From: Spirochaetota bacterium
GTDB taxonomy: Bacteria > Spirochaetota > UBA4802 > JAFGJZ01
Length of the DNA: 53,353 nucleotides
Direction of reading: 5' to 3'
Assembly (NCBI GenBank): GCA_023396615.1
Contig: JAEWVM010000066.1
Span: 1 to 53,353, forward strand
In this document: positions 43,087-51,712 of the stretch, piece by piece
Position numbering within the stretch: the stretch's first letter is position 1
Layout: every line of letters begins with the position of its first letter
Translations under genes and position numbers: made by a program
The notes under the pieces: model-generated
Told to the model about the DNA's origin: nothing
Database searches by the model: none
Seen by the model: the letters and a program-made list of their open reading frames with translations, nothing else

Positions 43087-44142
43087 TTATTTATCCCTTG
43101 TTAGATTATATTCCAGAAGTTTATAAATCATGTCTTTATAATTATCAGCAACATTCATGGATTTAATCAGATCCGAACATTCCTCTGAAAGTTTTTTCTT
43201 GATCAATTCAATTTTTTCGCGAACGCCTTTATTCTCGATAATATTTCTGAGATAAATAATATCTTCAATTTTCGCGGTTTCCTTCCCGAAAAATGAAAAT
43301 ATCTTTTCACTTTCATCAGGCTGCAATAAAGGGAAGAGTTCCGTCATAAATATTGTCATTTTGCCTTCACGGACATCAGAACCGGCAACTTTACCGATTT
43401 TATCAGACTCACCGAAAAGACCTAGTTCATCATCCCTGATTTGAAAAATTATTCCGAGCTTAATCCCGATACTGAAAAGAATTTCAGCGTTGACGGTATC
43501 GCCAGAGATGAGAGCACCAACCTTCAAAGGAAGTGAAAAAGTATAACGCGAAGTTTTATAGGTATATAGATCTATGACATCTTTTGTCTCAGGTATTTTT
43601 TGAGAAACACCGAAATAAATATCCTGCATCTGTCCAAATCCGACAAGTGTCATTTCACGAAAAAATAATTCCATAACGGAATTTTTTACATTATTATCAA
43701 ATGTCTCATCAAGCAAAAGACCTAATGCAAGAAAAATCGCAACATCTCCCGCGCAAATTCCCATTGATGCGCCGAAATGTTCAGCCTGATCAGCCGGAAT
43801 ATCCGGAAGCATTAGGGAATATTGATGAAATATAGAAGGATTTCCTCTTCTGAACTTATCTCTGTCCATAATATCATCATGAATCAGATGATATGACTGC
43901 AATAGTTCAATCGCCGCAGCAGAACGAAGTGCATAGTTCTGATTCTTATTTCCGCACATTTCATGAGCGAAAAGAATAAGCGCACCCCGTATCATTTTTC
44001 CGTCTTTGGTAAAAGAATTTACACGTTCAGAAACATCTTTTCCCCAAGTATTGACAGCAGACAATTCGCTCGATTTTTGGAGTAAATAGTCCTCAATAAA
44101 TTTCGAAATTAGTGTTTTTCTTTCGTTAATGTACGAAAACAT
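43087..44142 (-). CDS. Polyprenyl (probable geranylgeranyl) diphosphate synthase
   Basis: The 351-residue all-helical isoprenoid synthase has the first Asp-rich motif DDIMD in LIHDDIMDRDKFRRG and the second, DDELG, in FQIRDDELGLFG. It condenses IPP with allylic diphosphates to C15-C20 or longer chains. Its overlap of 34 bp with a phytoene/squalene synthase gene suggests it supplies C20 (or C15) units to it. Product length cannot be read from the sequence alone. Confidence 0.88.
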   Translation of the reverse strand: MFSYINERKTLISKFIEDYLLQKSSELSAVNTWGKDVSERVNSFTKDGKMIRGALILFAHEMCGNKNQNYALRSAAAIELLQSYHLIHDDIMDRDKFRRGNPSIFHQYSLMLPDIPADQAEHFGASMGICAGDVAIFLALGLLLDETFDNNVKNSVMELFFREMTLVGFGQMQDIYFGVSQKIPETKDVIDLYTYKTSRYTFSLPLKVGALISGDTVNAEILFSIGIKLGIIFQIRDDELGLFGESDKIGKVAGSDVREGKMTIFMTELFPLLQPDESEKIFSFFGKETAKIEDIIYLRNIIENKGVREKIELIKKKLSEECSDLIKSMNVADNYKDMIYKLLEYNLTRDK

Positions 44143-44945
44143 TTTACCTCATTGGCGATCAGCGTCTTCAATATTCTAAAACGTGACGGCTTAACTTTTT
44201 TTTCATAAACTATCATCGGAGTTTTTTCAATTTGTGATGCCGTCCAGAGATACATGTCTGCGGCGGTTTTTATAGGAACAAGATAACGTTTTGGAATATA
44301 TTGATAACCATCTTCTGCAGATTTCTGCCATTGCTTATAAAGCAGAGAATACCGGCGAATAAATGTTTTAAACATATCCTTATTATTTAAAGCAAATGAA
44401 TAATCAAGAGACTTCATTTGCGCATCTAAAGGCAGATATGATCTTCCGAATGTATTATCTTCAGCAATATCTCTTATAAAATTAATCATCTGCATTGCTC
44501 TTCCGAGCATTTTAGCATGCTTATCGGCTCTTTTAGGTAAATCAAGAATTCTTGCCATAAAAAGACCGATCACTTCAGCTGAACCAAAAATATAATGAAG
44601 AGTCTCATCTATCGATTTATACTTTTTCTTTGTTAAATCAAGCTCCATCGATTCCAAAAAAGCCGAAACCCACTCTGCTTTAAATTTCTTTCTATAAAAG
44701 AGATCAATAAAATTATCAACAATTTCATTTCCGGATTTTCTGCCGTTTTTCAGGGATTCGAGATATAATTTCTTAAACCTGTAAAATTCGTTTTTTCTTT
44801 GTGGAACGGAATCGACTAAATCATCAGCAGTCCGGACAAATGCGTATAGAGAAAACACATCACGCCGTACTTTCGGCGGAAAAAACAAGCTTGCCGTAAA
44901 ATACGTCTTGCTCCCTTTTCTGAATATTTTAACATTACCGGACAT
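44109..44945 (-). CDS. Phytoene/squalene synthase
   Basis: The 278-residue head-to-head prenyl synthase has the two Asp motifs RTADDLVD (38-45) and NFIRDIAEDNTFGRSYLP (about 154-171). Members form phytoene, squalene or related C30 compounds. The pairing with a polyprenyl synthase favours a carotenoid or squalene branch. No desaturase or cyclase occurs nearby, so the end product is unknown. A TATAAT (44960-44965) lies just upstream. Confidence 0.9.
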   Translation of the reverse strand: MSGNVKIFRKGSKTYFTASLFFPPKVRRDVFSLYAFVRTADDLVDSVPQRKNEFYRFKKLYLESLKNGRKSGNEIVDNFIDLFYRKKFKAEWVSAFLESMELDLTKKKYKSIDETLHYIFGSAEVIGLFMARILDLPKRADKHAKMLGRAMQMINFIRDIAEDNTFGRSYLPLDAQMKSLDYSFALNNKDMFKTFIRRYSLLYKQWQKSAEDGYQYIPKRYLVPIKTAADMYLWTASQIEKTPMIVYEKKVKPSRFRILKTLIANEVKCFRTLTKEKH

Positions 44946-45083
44946 ACTCTCGAAAAATAATTATATAAGGCTTATGTCAAAAAGTTTTTAATTTTTTTAC
45001 TATATTTATAAATCTTAATAGAGATGCTTATGCTTGACTTTTACGACTTATAGCTTCAAATAATTATTCTAAAGGATAAAACA

Positions 45084-45359
45084 ATGCAGAAACAAGATAT
45101 TTACGACATCTTCTGTTCAGTGTCAAACCGCAATGAAATGATCAAACTTATAAATGAGCTTCTTACAAAATCCGAAATAAGCGACCTGACTTTAAGATGG
45201 AATCTGCTATGCATGCTAAATGAAGGCCTCAGCCAGAGAGAAATCGCTGCAAAACTCGGGGTAAGTCTTTGTAAAATAACAAGAGGTGCAAAAATATTAA
45301 AAGACGACAAAGGTGTAGTAAAAAAAATATTCGATCAAAATAACAAACAGAAGGCATAA
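45084..45359 (+). CDS. TrpR/YerC-type HTH regulator
   Basis: The 91-residue helical protein has a TrpR-family fold, with LTKSEISDLTLRWNLLCML and the HTH GLSQREIAAKLGVSLCKITR. YerC-type proteins share the fold with the Trp repressor, but ligand and targets are mostly unknown. No tryptophan gene is nearby. It is transcribed alone (TTGACT at 45034-45039) and ends at a strong bidirectional terminator. Confidence 0.8.
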   Translation: MQKQDIYDIFCSVSNRNEMIKLINELLTKSEISDLTLRWNLLCMLNEGLSQREIAAKLGVSLCKITRGAKILKDDKGVVKKIFDQNNKQKA

Positions 45360-45390
45360 AAAAAGACCGGCTCAATGCCGGTCTTTTTTT
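45358..45390. terminator. Bidirectional terminator between convergent genes
   Basis: Fourteen-bp arms (A7-GACCGGC and GCCGGTC-T7) with a TCAAT loop, between the TrpR-like gene and the filament gene. Confidence 0.95.
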
Positions 45391-45398
45391 ATTGAAAC

Positions 45399-47369
45399 TT
45401 ATAGTTCTTTTAAACCAGAGCTTTTCTTTTTGGCAGCTTTCGCTCCCGGAGTCATATCAACAATACCTTTGATGTCTATGTCAGCACTTGCATTTGCATC
45501 TGCAGCCTGCTGTTTATAGGCCATTTCGAATATATTGTCTTTGTTATCAGGAAGAGAGAAAGACTGATCGATATCCGATCTAACGGTAGATCTTCTTCTC
45601 TTAAACTGAGCAAATGCAGCATCCTGGAATCCTCTTGAAACTCCATAAAGGAATTCATTAAGCATGTTCGCCATACCTTTAAGCATAAAAAGCTTACGTT
45701 TAATGGTAGTTACGTTCATGTCAAGAATCAGACCCGGCTGGATGTGATGCGGATTTACCTGATATGTGAATTCATGAAAACGTTTTGAAACAAAATTGAT
45801 TCTTTCATCAAGAACAACTCTTTCAATAGGATTCTGATATCCATGCATCTTCTGAAGAAGATCCTTATTTCTCTTAATTTTATTCTTAAGATACTTGATT
45901 CTGTCTTCATAAGTTCTGTTGTTCTTTTCAACGAAAGAGTTTTCGTTGTAGAAATCGCCGATATCTTCAGTAGCAACATATGCTCCATCAAGTTTTTCAG
46001 CTTCTTTCTTTCTGAGCCAGTCTCTGCTCATGAGACGTTTTGAAAGATCATCAAAGTCTTTAAGAGAACGGAATCTCTTACTTGACTGATAATGAGCCTC
46101 AGTAACGTCGGCAAGCATATGAATCTCTCTAGTGAAAGCATCCATCTGTCTGTCATACTCGCGAACCATCTCTCTGAGCTGATTCTGATCGTAGAATGCA
46201 AGTTTAATATCGTATCTTTCATCAGGAAGAACCTGTTTGTCGATTTCTTCATACTCTCTGATGAGACACACGCGGGCATTCTTCATGTTATCGCAAACCT
46301 GATACCCGAGTTTAGAAGTATCAAGAATCGAAGTAATCGCGTTAACAGCAGTATTATAACCTCTGTTACGGATATTTTCTTCATCGATAATGTGCTTGAT
46401 GTTCTCGCGGATATTAAGAGGGTCATAATCCTCAAGATCAATCTGCGCACGAAGACCTTCGATCTTATCAAGGAATTTCTTCGCAAGAATGGTATATCTC
46501 TTGGATTTTTCGTCATCTTTGATATCATCAGTAAAGTTTTCAACTTTTTTGATTTTTTCAAACATAACTTCAGAACCCGAAAGCTCCTTAGCACCCTGAT
46601 CAACAAGTTCTTCTTTAAGCTCCTCAATCTGACGGTCGATAAGTTCCTGAATGTGCTTCTGGATCGCGTCTTTTAGAAGAGATTCTACTGTAACCTGATA
46701 ATGATAAATTGGGCTTATAAGTTCACTGTCGAGAATGTTTATGGAAAGTTTTACGTCATAAACATATTTTGGACGGAATTCATTGTCTTTGAATACGCAC
46801 TTAAGAATTGCATATGCATTCTCACCGCGGATAAACGCACCGACATCAGTTTTCTGACGAAGAATTGCATTTGTTTCGTTTTCAAGATCGTTCATACCTC
46901 TCTGGATATGACCCTGCAAGTGACCGAACATGTTTACCATTGATTTTTCAATTTCACCGGTATTAAACTTGTCACCGCCGCCGATCTTATCAAGAAGCTC
47001 TACAAGCTCTCTTGGAGTGTAACGAGCAAGACCCTTTGCTTCTTCTTTGTCCACGAAATCACGAACTTTTTTAATAAATTCGTCTTCCATCGTTACAGTG
47101 TAACGGTTGAACATATTAACATAGGTCTGGTTGATGTAATTGTAGAGCTTTTCTTTCAATCCGCCCATTACATCTAGTCTTGCTAAAACTTCTTCAGGAA
47201 GCTTCTGCTCAACTTCATTAAGCACTTTCTGGGTTGTTTCTTCAAGAATCAAACCCGCTTCCGAAATCTTGTTTCTTCCCTCTTGTACAATCGAGTTTCT
47301 GGAACCGACTGCACTAGGCTGTTCCGGATGGACAGCGTTAGGGCTTTTAGGAAACTGGGAAATCGCCAT
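45399..47369 (-). CDS. cfpA: CfpA-like cytoplasmic filament protein
   Basis: The 656-residue protein is almost wholly charged alpha helix, with no signal peptide, membrane helix or enzymatic motif. Length, helical character and an ordered series of short motifs (for example RYTPRELVELLDKIGG, RDWLRKKEAEKLDG) fit the spirochaete cytoplasmic filament protein A family, which forms ribbons along the cell cylinder. This is a recognition from memory, not a computed match. The C terminus is a Lys/Ala-rich low-complexity tail. AAGGAGG precedes the ATG. It lies downstream of a VWA lipoprotein gene on the same strand. Confidence 0.7.
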   Translation of the reverse strand: MAISQFPKSPNAVHPEQPSAVGSRNSIVQEGRNKISEAGLILEETTQKVLNEVEQKLPEEVLARLDVMGGLKEKLYNYINQTYVNMFNRYTVTMEDEFIKKVRDFVDKEEAKGLARYTPRELVELLDKIGGGDKFNTGEIEKSMVNMFGHLQGHIQRGMNDLENETNAILRQKTDVGAFIRGENAYAILKCVFKDNEFRPKYVYDVKLSINILDSELISPIYHYQVTVESLLKDAIQKHIQELIDRQIEELKEELVDQGAKELSGSEVMFEKIKKVENFTDDIKDDEKSKRYTILAKKFLDKIEGLRAQIDLEDYDPLNIRENIKHIIDEENIRNRGYNTAVNAITSILDTSKLGYQVCDNMKNARVCLIREYEEIDKQVLPDERYDIKLAFYDQNQLREMVREYDRQMDAFTREIHMLADVTEAHYQSSKRFRSLKDFDDLSKRLMSRDWLRKKEAEKLDGAYVATEDIGDFYNENSFVEKNNRTYEDRIKYLKNKIKRNKDLLQKMHGYQNPIERVVLDERINFVSKRFHEFTYQVNPHHIQPGLILDMNVTTIKRKLFMLKGMANMLNEFLYGVSRGFQDAAFAQFKRRRSTVRSDIDQSFSLPDNKDNIFEMAYKQQAADANASADIDIKGIVDMTPGAKAAKKKSSGLKEL

Positions 47370-47405
47370 ATATTTTCCTCCTTAAATAGGTAAGCTAAAG
47401 TAAAT

Positions 47406-47428
47406 AAGCGGATTATCGTAATCCGCTT
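47406..47428 (-). terminator. Weak terminator between the VWA gene and the filament gene
   Basis: Ten-bp arms AAGCGGATTA and TAATCCGCTT with a TCG loop. The minus-strand continuation (ATTTACTTTAG) is not a good U-tract, so partial read-through into the filament gene is likely. Confidence 0.5.
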
Positions 47429-47442
47429 TTATTTTATGTCAA

Positions 47443-48582
47443 TTACTTCTTTTGTTCATTCTCGAAATAGGTAAACTGATAGCCTCCGGCTATGAAGGTA
47501 TCGCCTTCACGAAGAAAAACTTCTTTTTTGTTTCCTGCATATTCTACAGGAGTACTGTTATCTTCATCAATTATAACTTTTAGAGCGCCTGAAAACTTTT
47601 TGGCTATAAATATCACAGGTTTTCTGTCTGAAAAGTCCATTATTCTGTAACTATCGAGGGCATTACGTCCAACCGTAACCTTTCCTTCTTTAAACTGCCC
47701 CAAATCCACCTGCTTAATCTCAGGACGGAAAGTACCAACTTGTTTAAATTCAACAGTACCACGAACTTTTGCCGCATTCTTAGCTATAATTACTATTAAG
47801 TAAATCAAAAGAGCCAGAAGAAGGATAGGAATTACCACAAAAAGTAATTTTTTCCATCTTTCAAAACTATTCTGACTATCAATTTCATCAATTTCCGACT
47901 GAAGTCCTTCAGAGATAGCCGCATTCGGATCGTCTTTGCCGCCAATTACAGTTGTTTTTGATGCAACATTATCAGCAACATCCTTCGTTATACCTGATAG
48001 TTTCGCGTTTTCTTTCGCTTCACCCAGGCTGACGAAATATATAAACCAATCTTTCGGATCGCCTTTTGCGATATCTTTAATATTAAGCTGTTTTGATCTA
48101 AGCGCAGGAGGAGGATCATCCAATGCGTCAGTAAGAATTACGATTACAACCTGACGGTCGCCGTTCTGAGAATCAATTTCTTCAGCTTTTTTTACTATAA
48201 CTGAAAGCATATCCATGGTATAGGTCCAAAAACCTTTCGCTTCAACCATTGATATGTACTTCTTGATCACATCCGTCTTTGCCGCACTGTCAATTTGAAC
48301 AGTCGGATAAAGCCTTGTAGTCTCATCAAATGTCGCAAATGTAAACGAGTCTCCCTCAATCAGCTTATCCACCTGAGAATTGAGACTGTCTTTTACCTGT
48401 GAAAGAATGTTCTGTCCGCCCTGGCCTACCATACTCATCGAAGTATCGAGTACGACAATCATGTCTTTTCCCGAACCTGAAAAACCTTCCGATGAATCAA
48501 CCGAATCCTTTTTCTCTTTTGAACAGGATGGAAGAAAAGATAGAACCAACAACAGGAGAGCCAATAATTTTAAGTTTTTCAC
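47443..48582 (-). CDS. VWA-domain lipoprotein with C-terminal FHA-like domain
   Basis: The 379-residue protein has a lipobox (LPSC), a VWA domain (about 40-215) with MIDAS DTSMSM and LTDALDDPP, one membrane helix (LLFVVIPILLLALLIYLIVII) and a C-terminal beta domain. The latter resembles FHA (KVTVGRN...FIAGGYQFTYF), but no phosphothreonine-binding SxxH is clear. The VWA would be extracytoplasmic and the C-terminal domain cytoplasmic. It precedes the CfpA-like gene and could connect the envelope to the filament, which is inference. Confidence 0.75.
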   Translation of the reverse strand: MKNLKLLALLLLVLSFLPSCSKEKKDSVDSSEGFSGSGKDMIVVLDTSMSMVGQGGQNILSQVKDSLNSQVDKLIEGDSFTFATFDETTRLYPTVQIDSAAKTDVIKKYISMVEAKGFWTYTMDMLSVIVKKAEEIDSQNGDRQVVIVILTDALDDPPPALRSKQLNIKDIAKGDPKDWFIYFVSLGEAKENAKLSGITKDVADNVASKTTVIGGKDDPNAAISEGLQSEIDEIDSQNSFERWKKLLFVVIPILLLALLIYLIVIIAKNAAKVRGTVEFKQVGTFRPEIKQVDLGQFKEGKVTVGRNALDSYRIMDFSDRKPVIFIAKKFSGALKVIIDEDNSTPVEYAGNKKEVFLREGDTFIAGGYQFTYFENEQKK

Positions 48583-48646
48583 CTGTTACCCCGCCGAATT
48601 AATAATATCGCAAAAGCATTATATTTTTTTACATACACGCAGTCAC

Positions 48647-48676
48647 AGTGTCAAGATTAATTCGCATCCTGACACT
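48647..48676 (-). promoter_or_regulatory. Inverted repeat upstream of the VWA gene
   Basis: AGTGTCA-N16-TGACACT, perfect 7-bp arms, lies 65-94 bp upstream of the VWA ATG. The left arm contains a TTGACA on the minus strand, a possible -35. The gap 48583-48756 has no further gene. Confidence 0.35.
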
Positions 48677-48756
48677 ATAAAAGGCTGAATCTGCCCTTTA
48701 TAAATCGGCATAATCGGGGGATTATCTCACAAAAGAATCAAAAAACAAGGAATAGA

Positions 48757-49485
48757 TCAATATTCGTTATAATGAACAGCTTCTTTTACATATGATCTTA
48801 AATCAAGATCCTTTGCAGTTTTCGATTCAACATATTCGTTTAGAAGAAGAAAAAACCATTTCATTGTATCTTCACCGGTCTCGAGAGCTATAAAACTTCT
48901 AGCGCCTTCCCGCCAATTTTTTATTATCAGACCCTTGCCGAGAACCATCATAATATCAAATTCAAACATCGGCTCAACAGAATCTTTATCATAAATATCA
49001 ATGACGGCTTCCTTAAGTTCGCTCAAAGAATATGTTGTATGCAATGCGATAATAAACCCCGGGATAAACGCCGGATCTTCCGCGTCCTCGGAATAATGAT
49101 CTATTTTTTTAATCAGAGCGGCTTTTATCAAAACATCCGTAAGCTGTTTGTGGTTTACTTCTTCAATGACATTAAACGAAGCAGCTGCAAGTTCTGCAGG
49201 AACAGCATCATGAAAAATATCATCGATTGCAGAAAATTTCTTTCTAACGGCAATAAAATCAGCTGAATCCGAAATATAACCCGACTGATCAGCGATTTTC
49301 TTGGACATAACACAAATTTCCGGAGAAAACATTGAAGCAACAGCATCCATAATGGGCTTATAATCTTTTTTTGCAGGTTTTTTTGCTTTAGAAGGAACAG
49401 GCGCGGAAACAGCATCCTTTTTTGAAGGTTTAGTATATGCCTTTAAAAGCTGTTTCTGAAGTTGATTAAAATAAGCACTAAACAT
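48757..49485 (-). CDS. Protein of unknown function
   Basis: I do not recognise the 242-residue protein. It has no signal peptide or membrane helix. The first 45 residues are Lys/Pro/Ala-rich and probably disordered (KPSKKDAVSAPVPSKAKKPA). The rest is mixed helical with acidic patches, with no catalytic motif. ATG 49485 is favoured because GGGGG lies four bases upstream; ATG 49488 and TTG 49509 are alternatives. It is monocistronic, beside tRNA-Lys. Confidence 0.55.
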   Translation of the reverse strand: MFSAYFNQLQKQLLKAYTKPSKKDAVSAPVPSKAKKPAKKDYKPIMDAVASMFSPEICVMSKKIADQSGYISDSADFIAVRKKFSAIDDIFHDAVPAELAAASFNVIEEVNHKQLTDVLIKAALIKKIDHYSEDAEDPAFIPGFIIALHTTYSLSELKEAVIDIYDKDSVEPMFEFDIMMVLGKGLIIKNWREGARSFIALETGEDTMKWFFLLLNEYVESKTAKDLDLRSYVKEAVHYNEY

Positions 49486-49631
49486 CATACCCCCGGCTAT
49501 ACCGCTCAATGACTTTTATCTATTATTGAAAATCTATAATCATAATACGCGTTAAGTCTGTCAATTAATTTTAAAACCTGAAACGTTTGAACATGATGAA
49601 AAGAGCAGAGTTATTATCGATAAAAACGGAT

Positions 49632-49704
<73 letters not shown>

Positions 49705-49830
49705 GATATGGATATTTCAGCAATACCGGACTTTCTTGTCAACAGCTTTTATTCTTCAAGCCGGCATTAAAATAATGGACTTATATTAGAAACCGGATAA
49801 GATTATATAATATTACCGGGAGGCAAGTTC

Positions 49831-50694
49831 ATGCGATTGAAAAAGAACCTTATACTTATACTTATATTCATTCTCCTGTTAGCGGTTTCAGCCGGGACAA
49901 AAGAAACATCTTTAAATGCAGCAGGCGGAATGATAATAAAAAAAACAGGACCCGACAGAATTCTCATGCATGCCCAACCTAAGGTCGGAGATTATGCTGT
50001 TTATTCCGTTAATGACGGAAAGAGAGTTTATGAAGTGACAACAGAAATTATCTCCGAGAAAAACGGTTTATTCTCCATTAAATCAACAGACGGCACCAAT
50101 TCTCTTTATATTGTCGCTGATAAAAACGGGTACGTAAAACAATACGGTTCTCCCGAAGGAGGATTTGATATTCCGGAATCTCCTGTTTCATATTTTTCGG
50201 ACGAAAAAGTTAAAGTTGATTATAACTCAAAAGAATTTGCAACCATACCGTTTTTCTATTCTTGGGAAATATCAGCTGAATCTTCCGGAATTCTTGTAAA
50301 CGCGGGTTCTTTAATCGCCCAATACTATGTCGCCTACTCCGTTCCTGATGTTAATTTCGGAGCACTGCTGATAAAATGCGAAACTGTTATGCACACAGGT
50401 TCTGAGCGAACCATGTTTGCTAAAATCGCCGGTCTCGCATTGATGACGCCGCATTATCTTTTCAAACCGCACTCCACCCTTTCTGCGCTTACAAATCAAT
50501 CAGATATTTCAGATTTCATATCTACAGCTATAATAGAAGAATCTCAGAAATCCGTAAAACGCAATATGGAAAAACAGGGCATTAAGGCGGATTTTTCGGG
50601 AGATGTACTAACAGGAGATTTCGGCATGAAACTTACAGCTTCCTTTACGATGAGGTTGACTTCATACGGAAACAAAAAAAACAAAAAGAGTTGA
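49831..50694 (+). CDS. Exported protein of unknown function
   Basis: The 287-residue protein has an N-terminal signal or anchor (residues 1-22) and a beta-rich chain with repeated short motifs (VGDYAVYSVNDGKRVYEVTT). No family was recognised. It ends in a Lys/Asn-rich tail. GGGAGG precedes the ATG. The arsR promoter of the next operon begins inside its last codons. Confidence 0.6.
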   Translation: MRLKKNLILILIFILLLAVSAGTKETSLNAAGGMIIKKTGPDRILMHAQPKVGDYAVYSVNDGKRVYEVTTEIISEKNGLFSIKSTDGTNSLYIVADKNGYVKQYGSPEGGFDIPESPVSYFSDEKVKVDYNSKEFATIPFFYSWEISAESSGILVNAGSLIAQYYVAYSVPDVNFGALLIKCETVMHTGSERTMFAKIAGLALMTPHYLFKPHSTLSALTNQSDISDFISTAIIEESQKSVKRNMEKQGIKADFSGDVLTGDFGMKLTASFTMRLTSYGNKKNKKS

Positions 50695-50729
50695 CGGAAC
50701 AAGCATATTTGGCTATTTTGCCAAATATG
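50691..50729 (+). promoter_or_regulatory. arsR promoter and operator, predicted leaderless start
   Basis: TTGACG (50691-50696), 17-bp spacer, TATTTT (50714-50719). The perfect inverted repeat CATATTTGGC (50704-50713) and GCCAAATATG (50720-50729) has the -10 hexamer as its exact 6-nt spacer. The ATG (50727-50729) closes the right arm, 7 nt beyond the -10. Confidence 0.75.
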
Positions 50730-51053
50730 AAACATAAAGAGGATTACTACAAACTACGTTCAGAGATAATAAAAGCCATGGCGCACCCCAGCAGGCTTTT
50801 CATTATAGAAGAAATTTCTAAAGGCGAAAAGTGCGTCTGTGAACTTACCGATATGATCGGGGCGGATATTTCAACAATTTCAAAACATCTTTCTGTTCTG
50901 AAAAAAGCCGGAATTGTCACAGACAGAAAAGAGGGCACCACTGTTTTTTACCGTCTCAGAGTTGAATGTATAATGGACTTCATGAACTGCATCGACAACG
51001 TCATGAAATCAAATGCAAAAACAAGCATTAATGCAGCGAGGTGCTGCAAATGA
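50727..51053 (+). CDS. ArsR/SmtB-family repressor of the thiol/permease operon
   Basis: The 108-residue winged-helix repressor has the arsenite-type site KCVCELTDMI (CxC at about residues 36-38) and a C-terminal CC. DNA-recognition helix: ISTISKHLSVLKKAGIV. Binding of As(III), Sb(III) or a related thiophilic ion is expected to release it from the palindrome in its own promoter. ATG 50727 has no ribosome site and lies at the predicted transcription start, so it is leaderless. A TTG at 50691 would place the promoter inside the gene. Five operon partners follow. Confidence 0.88.
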   Translation: MKHKEDYYKLRSEIIKAMAHPSRLFIIEEISKGEKCVCELTDMIGADISTISKHLSVLKKAGIVTDRKEGTTVFYRLRVECIMDFMNCIDNVMKSNAKTSINAARCCK

Positions 51054-51094
51054 TTTTTTTGAATCTATAAATATTTCAAATATAAGGAGGACTT

Positions 51095-51328
51095 ATGAAA
51101 GTGATAAAAATTCTCGGAACGGGATGCATGAAATGCGAAAAGCTTGAACAGAGTGCACGTAAGGCAGCCGAAGAACTCGGTATAGAATTTTCGATTGAGA
51201 AAGTCAAAGACCTCAACACAATAATGGATTACGGCGTAATGATGACCCCGGCTCTTGTCGTAGACGATGAAGTTAAATCTGTCGGCAAAATTCTTGATCC
51301 TGATGAAATAAAAAAATATCTAAAGTAG
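51095..51328 (+). CDS. Small redox thioredoxin (TM0996/MTH895 type)
   Basis: The 77-residue minimal thioredoxin-fold protein has the CxxC site GTGCMKCEKL (Cys11 and Cys14) and a cis-Pro loop in MMTPALVVDDEVKSVG. Members of this family are cytoplasmic and often sit beside ArsR and permease genes. It probably reduces a partner disulfide or arsenical thiol, but the substrate is unproven. A perfect AAGGAGG precedes the ATG. Confidence 0.92.
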   Translation: MKVIKILGTGCMKCEKLEQSARKAAEELGIEFSIEKVKDLNTIMDYGVMMTPALVVDDEVKSVGKILDPDEIKKYLK

Positions 51329-51337
51329 GAGAAAAAC

Positions 51338-51706
51338 ATGAGCTCATGCAATTGCGGAAACGCAAATTTAAGATTAATATATTCATGTTCCGGAGCAGCT
51401 GACGTAGGTTCTTTAAGCGACCTTGCGGCAAGAAAACTCCGCGAAGACAAGGTCGGTTCAATGAGCTGTCTTGCCGCAGTCGGAGCCGGGCTTAGCGGGT
51501 TCATTGAGTCGGCAAAAGCCGCAGATAAATGCATCACAATCGACGGATGTTCGGTAGCCTGCGCGAAAAAGAATCTTGAAAGTATCGGAGTTTCATCTAA
51601 GTCTTTCGTTTTAACGGAAATGGGATACGAAAAAGGAAATACTGCCGTAAATGAAAAAACGGTCAGTGAAGCAGTTTCAAAAATAAAAAATAATATTTGC
51701 GGGTAA
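51338..51706 (+). CDS. DGC-domain putative zinc-binding protein
   Basis: The 122-residue protein has seven Cys (C4, C6, C17, C44, C65, C71, C75) plus a Cys near the end, with the diagnostic DGCSVACAKK (69-78). The DGC family is annotated as putative zinc-binding, with no known reaction. In this operon it could bind the ion that ArsR senses or be reduced by the thioredoxin. AGGAG precedes the ATG; 9 bp separate it from the thioredoxin gene. Confidence 0.88.
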   Translation: MSSCNCGNANLRLIYSCSGAADVGSLSDLAARKLREDKVGSMSCLAAVGAGLSGFIESAKAADKCITIDGCSVACAKKNLESIGVSSKSFVLTEMGYEKGNTAVNEKTVSEAVSKIKNNICG

Positions 51707-51712
51707 ATAATC

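Noticed and set aside
46092..46676. 194-codon open frame on the plus strand inside the filament gene
   Set aside because: It is antisense to a well-supported gene with a strong ribosome site. Its translation is hydrophobic low-quality sequence with no family signal, and long antisense frames are expected opposite Lys/Glu-rich helical genes.
50691..50726. TTG start extending the second arsR upstream
   Set aside because: The extension overlaps the -35, the -10 and most of the operator palindrome; the added residues do not fit the family.
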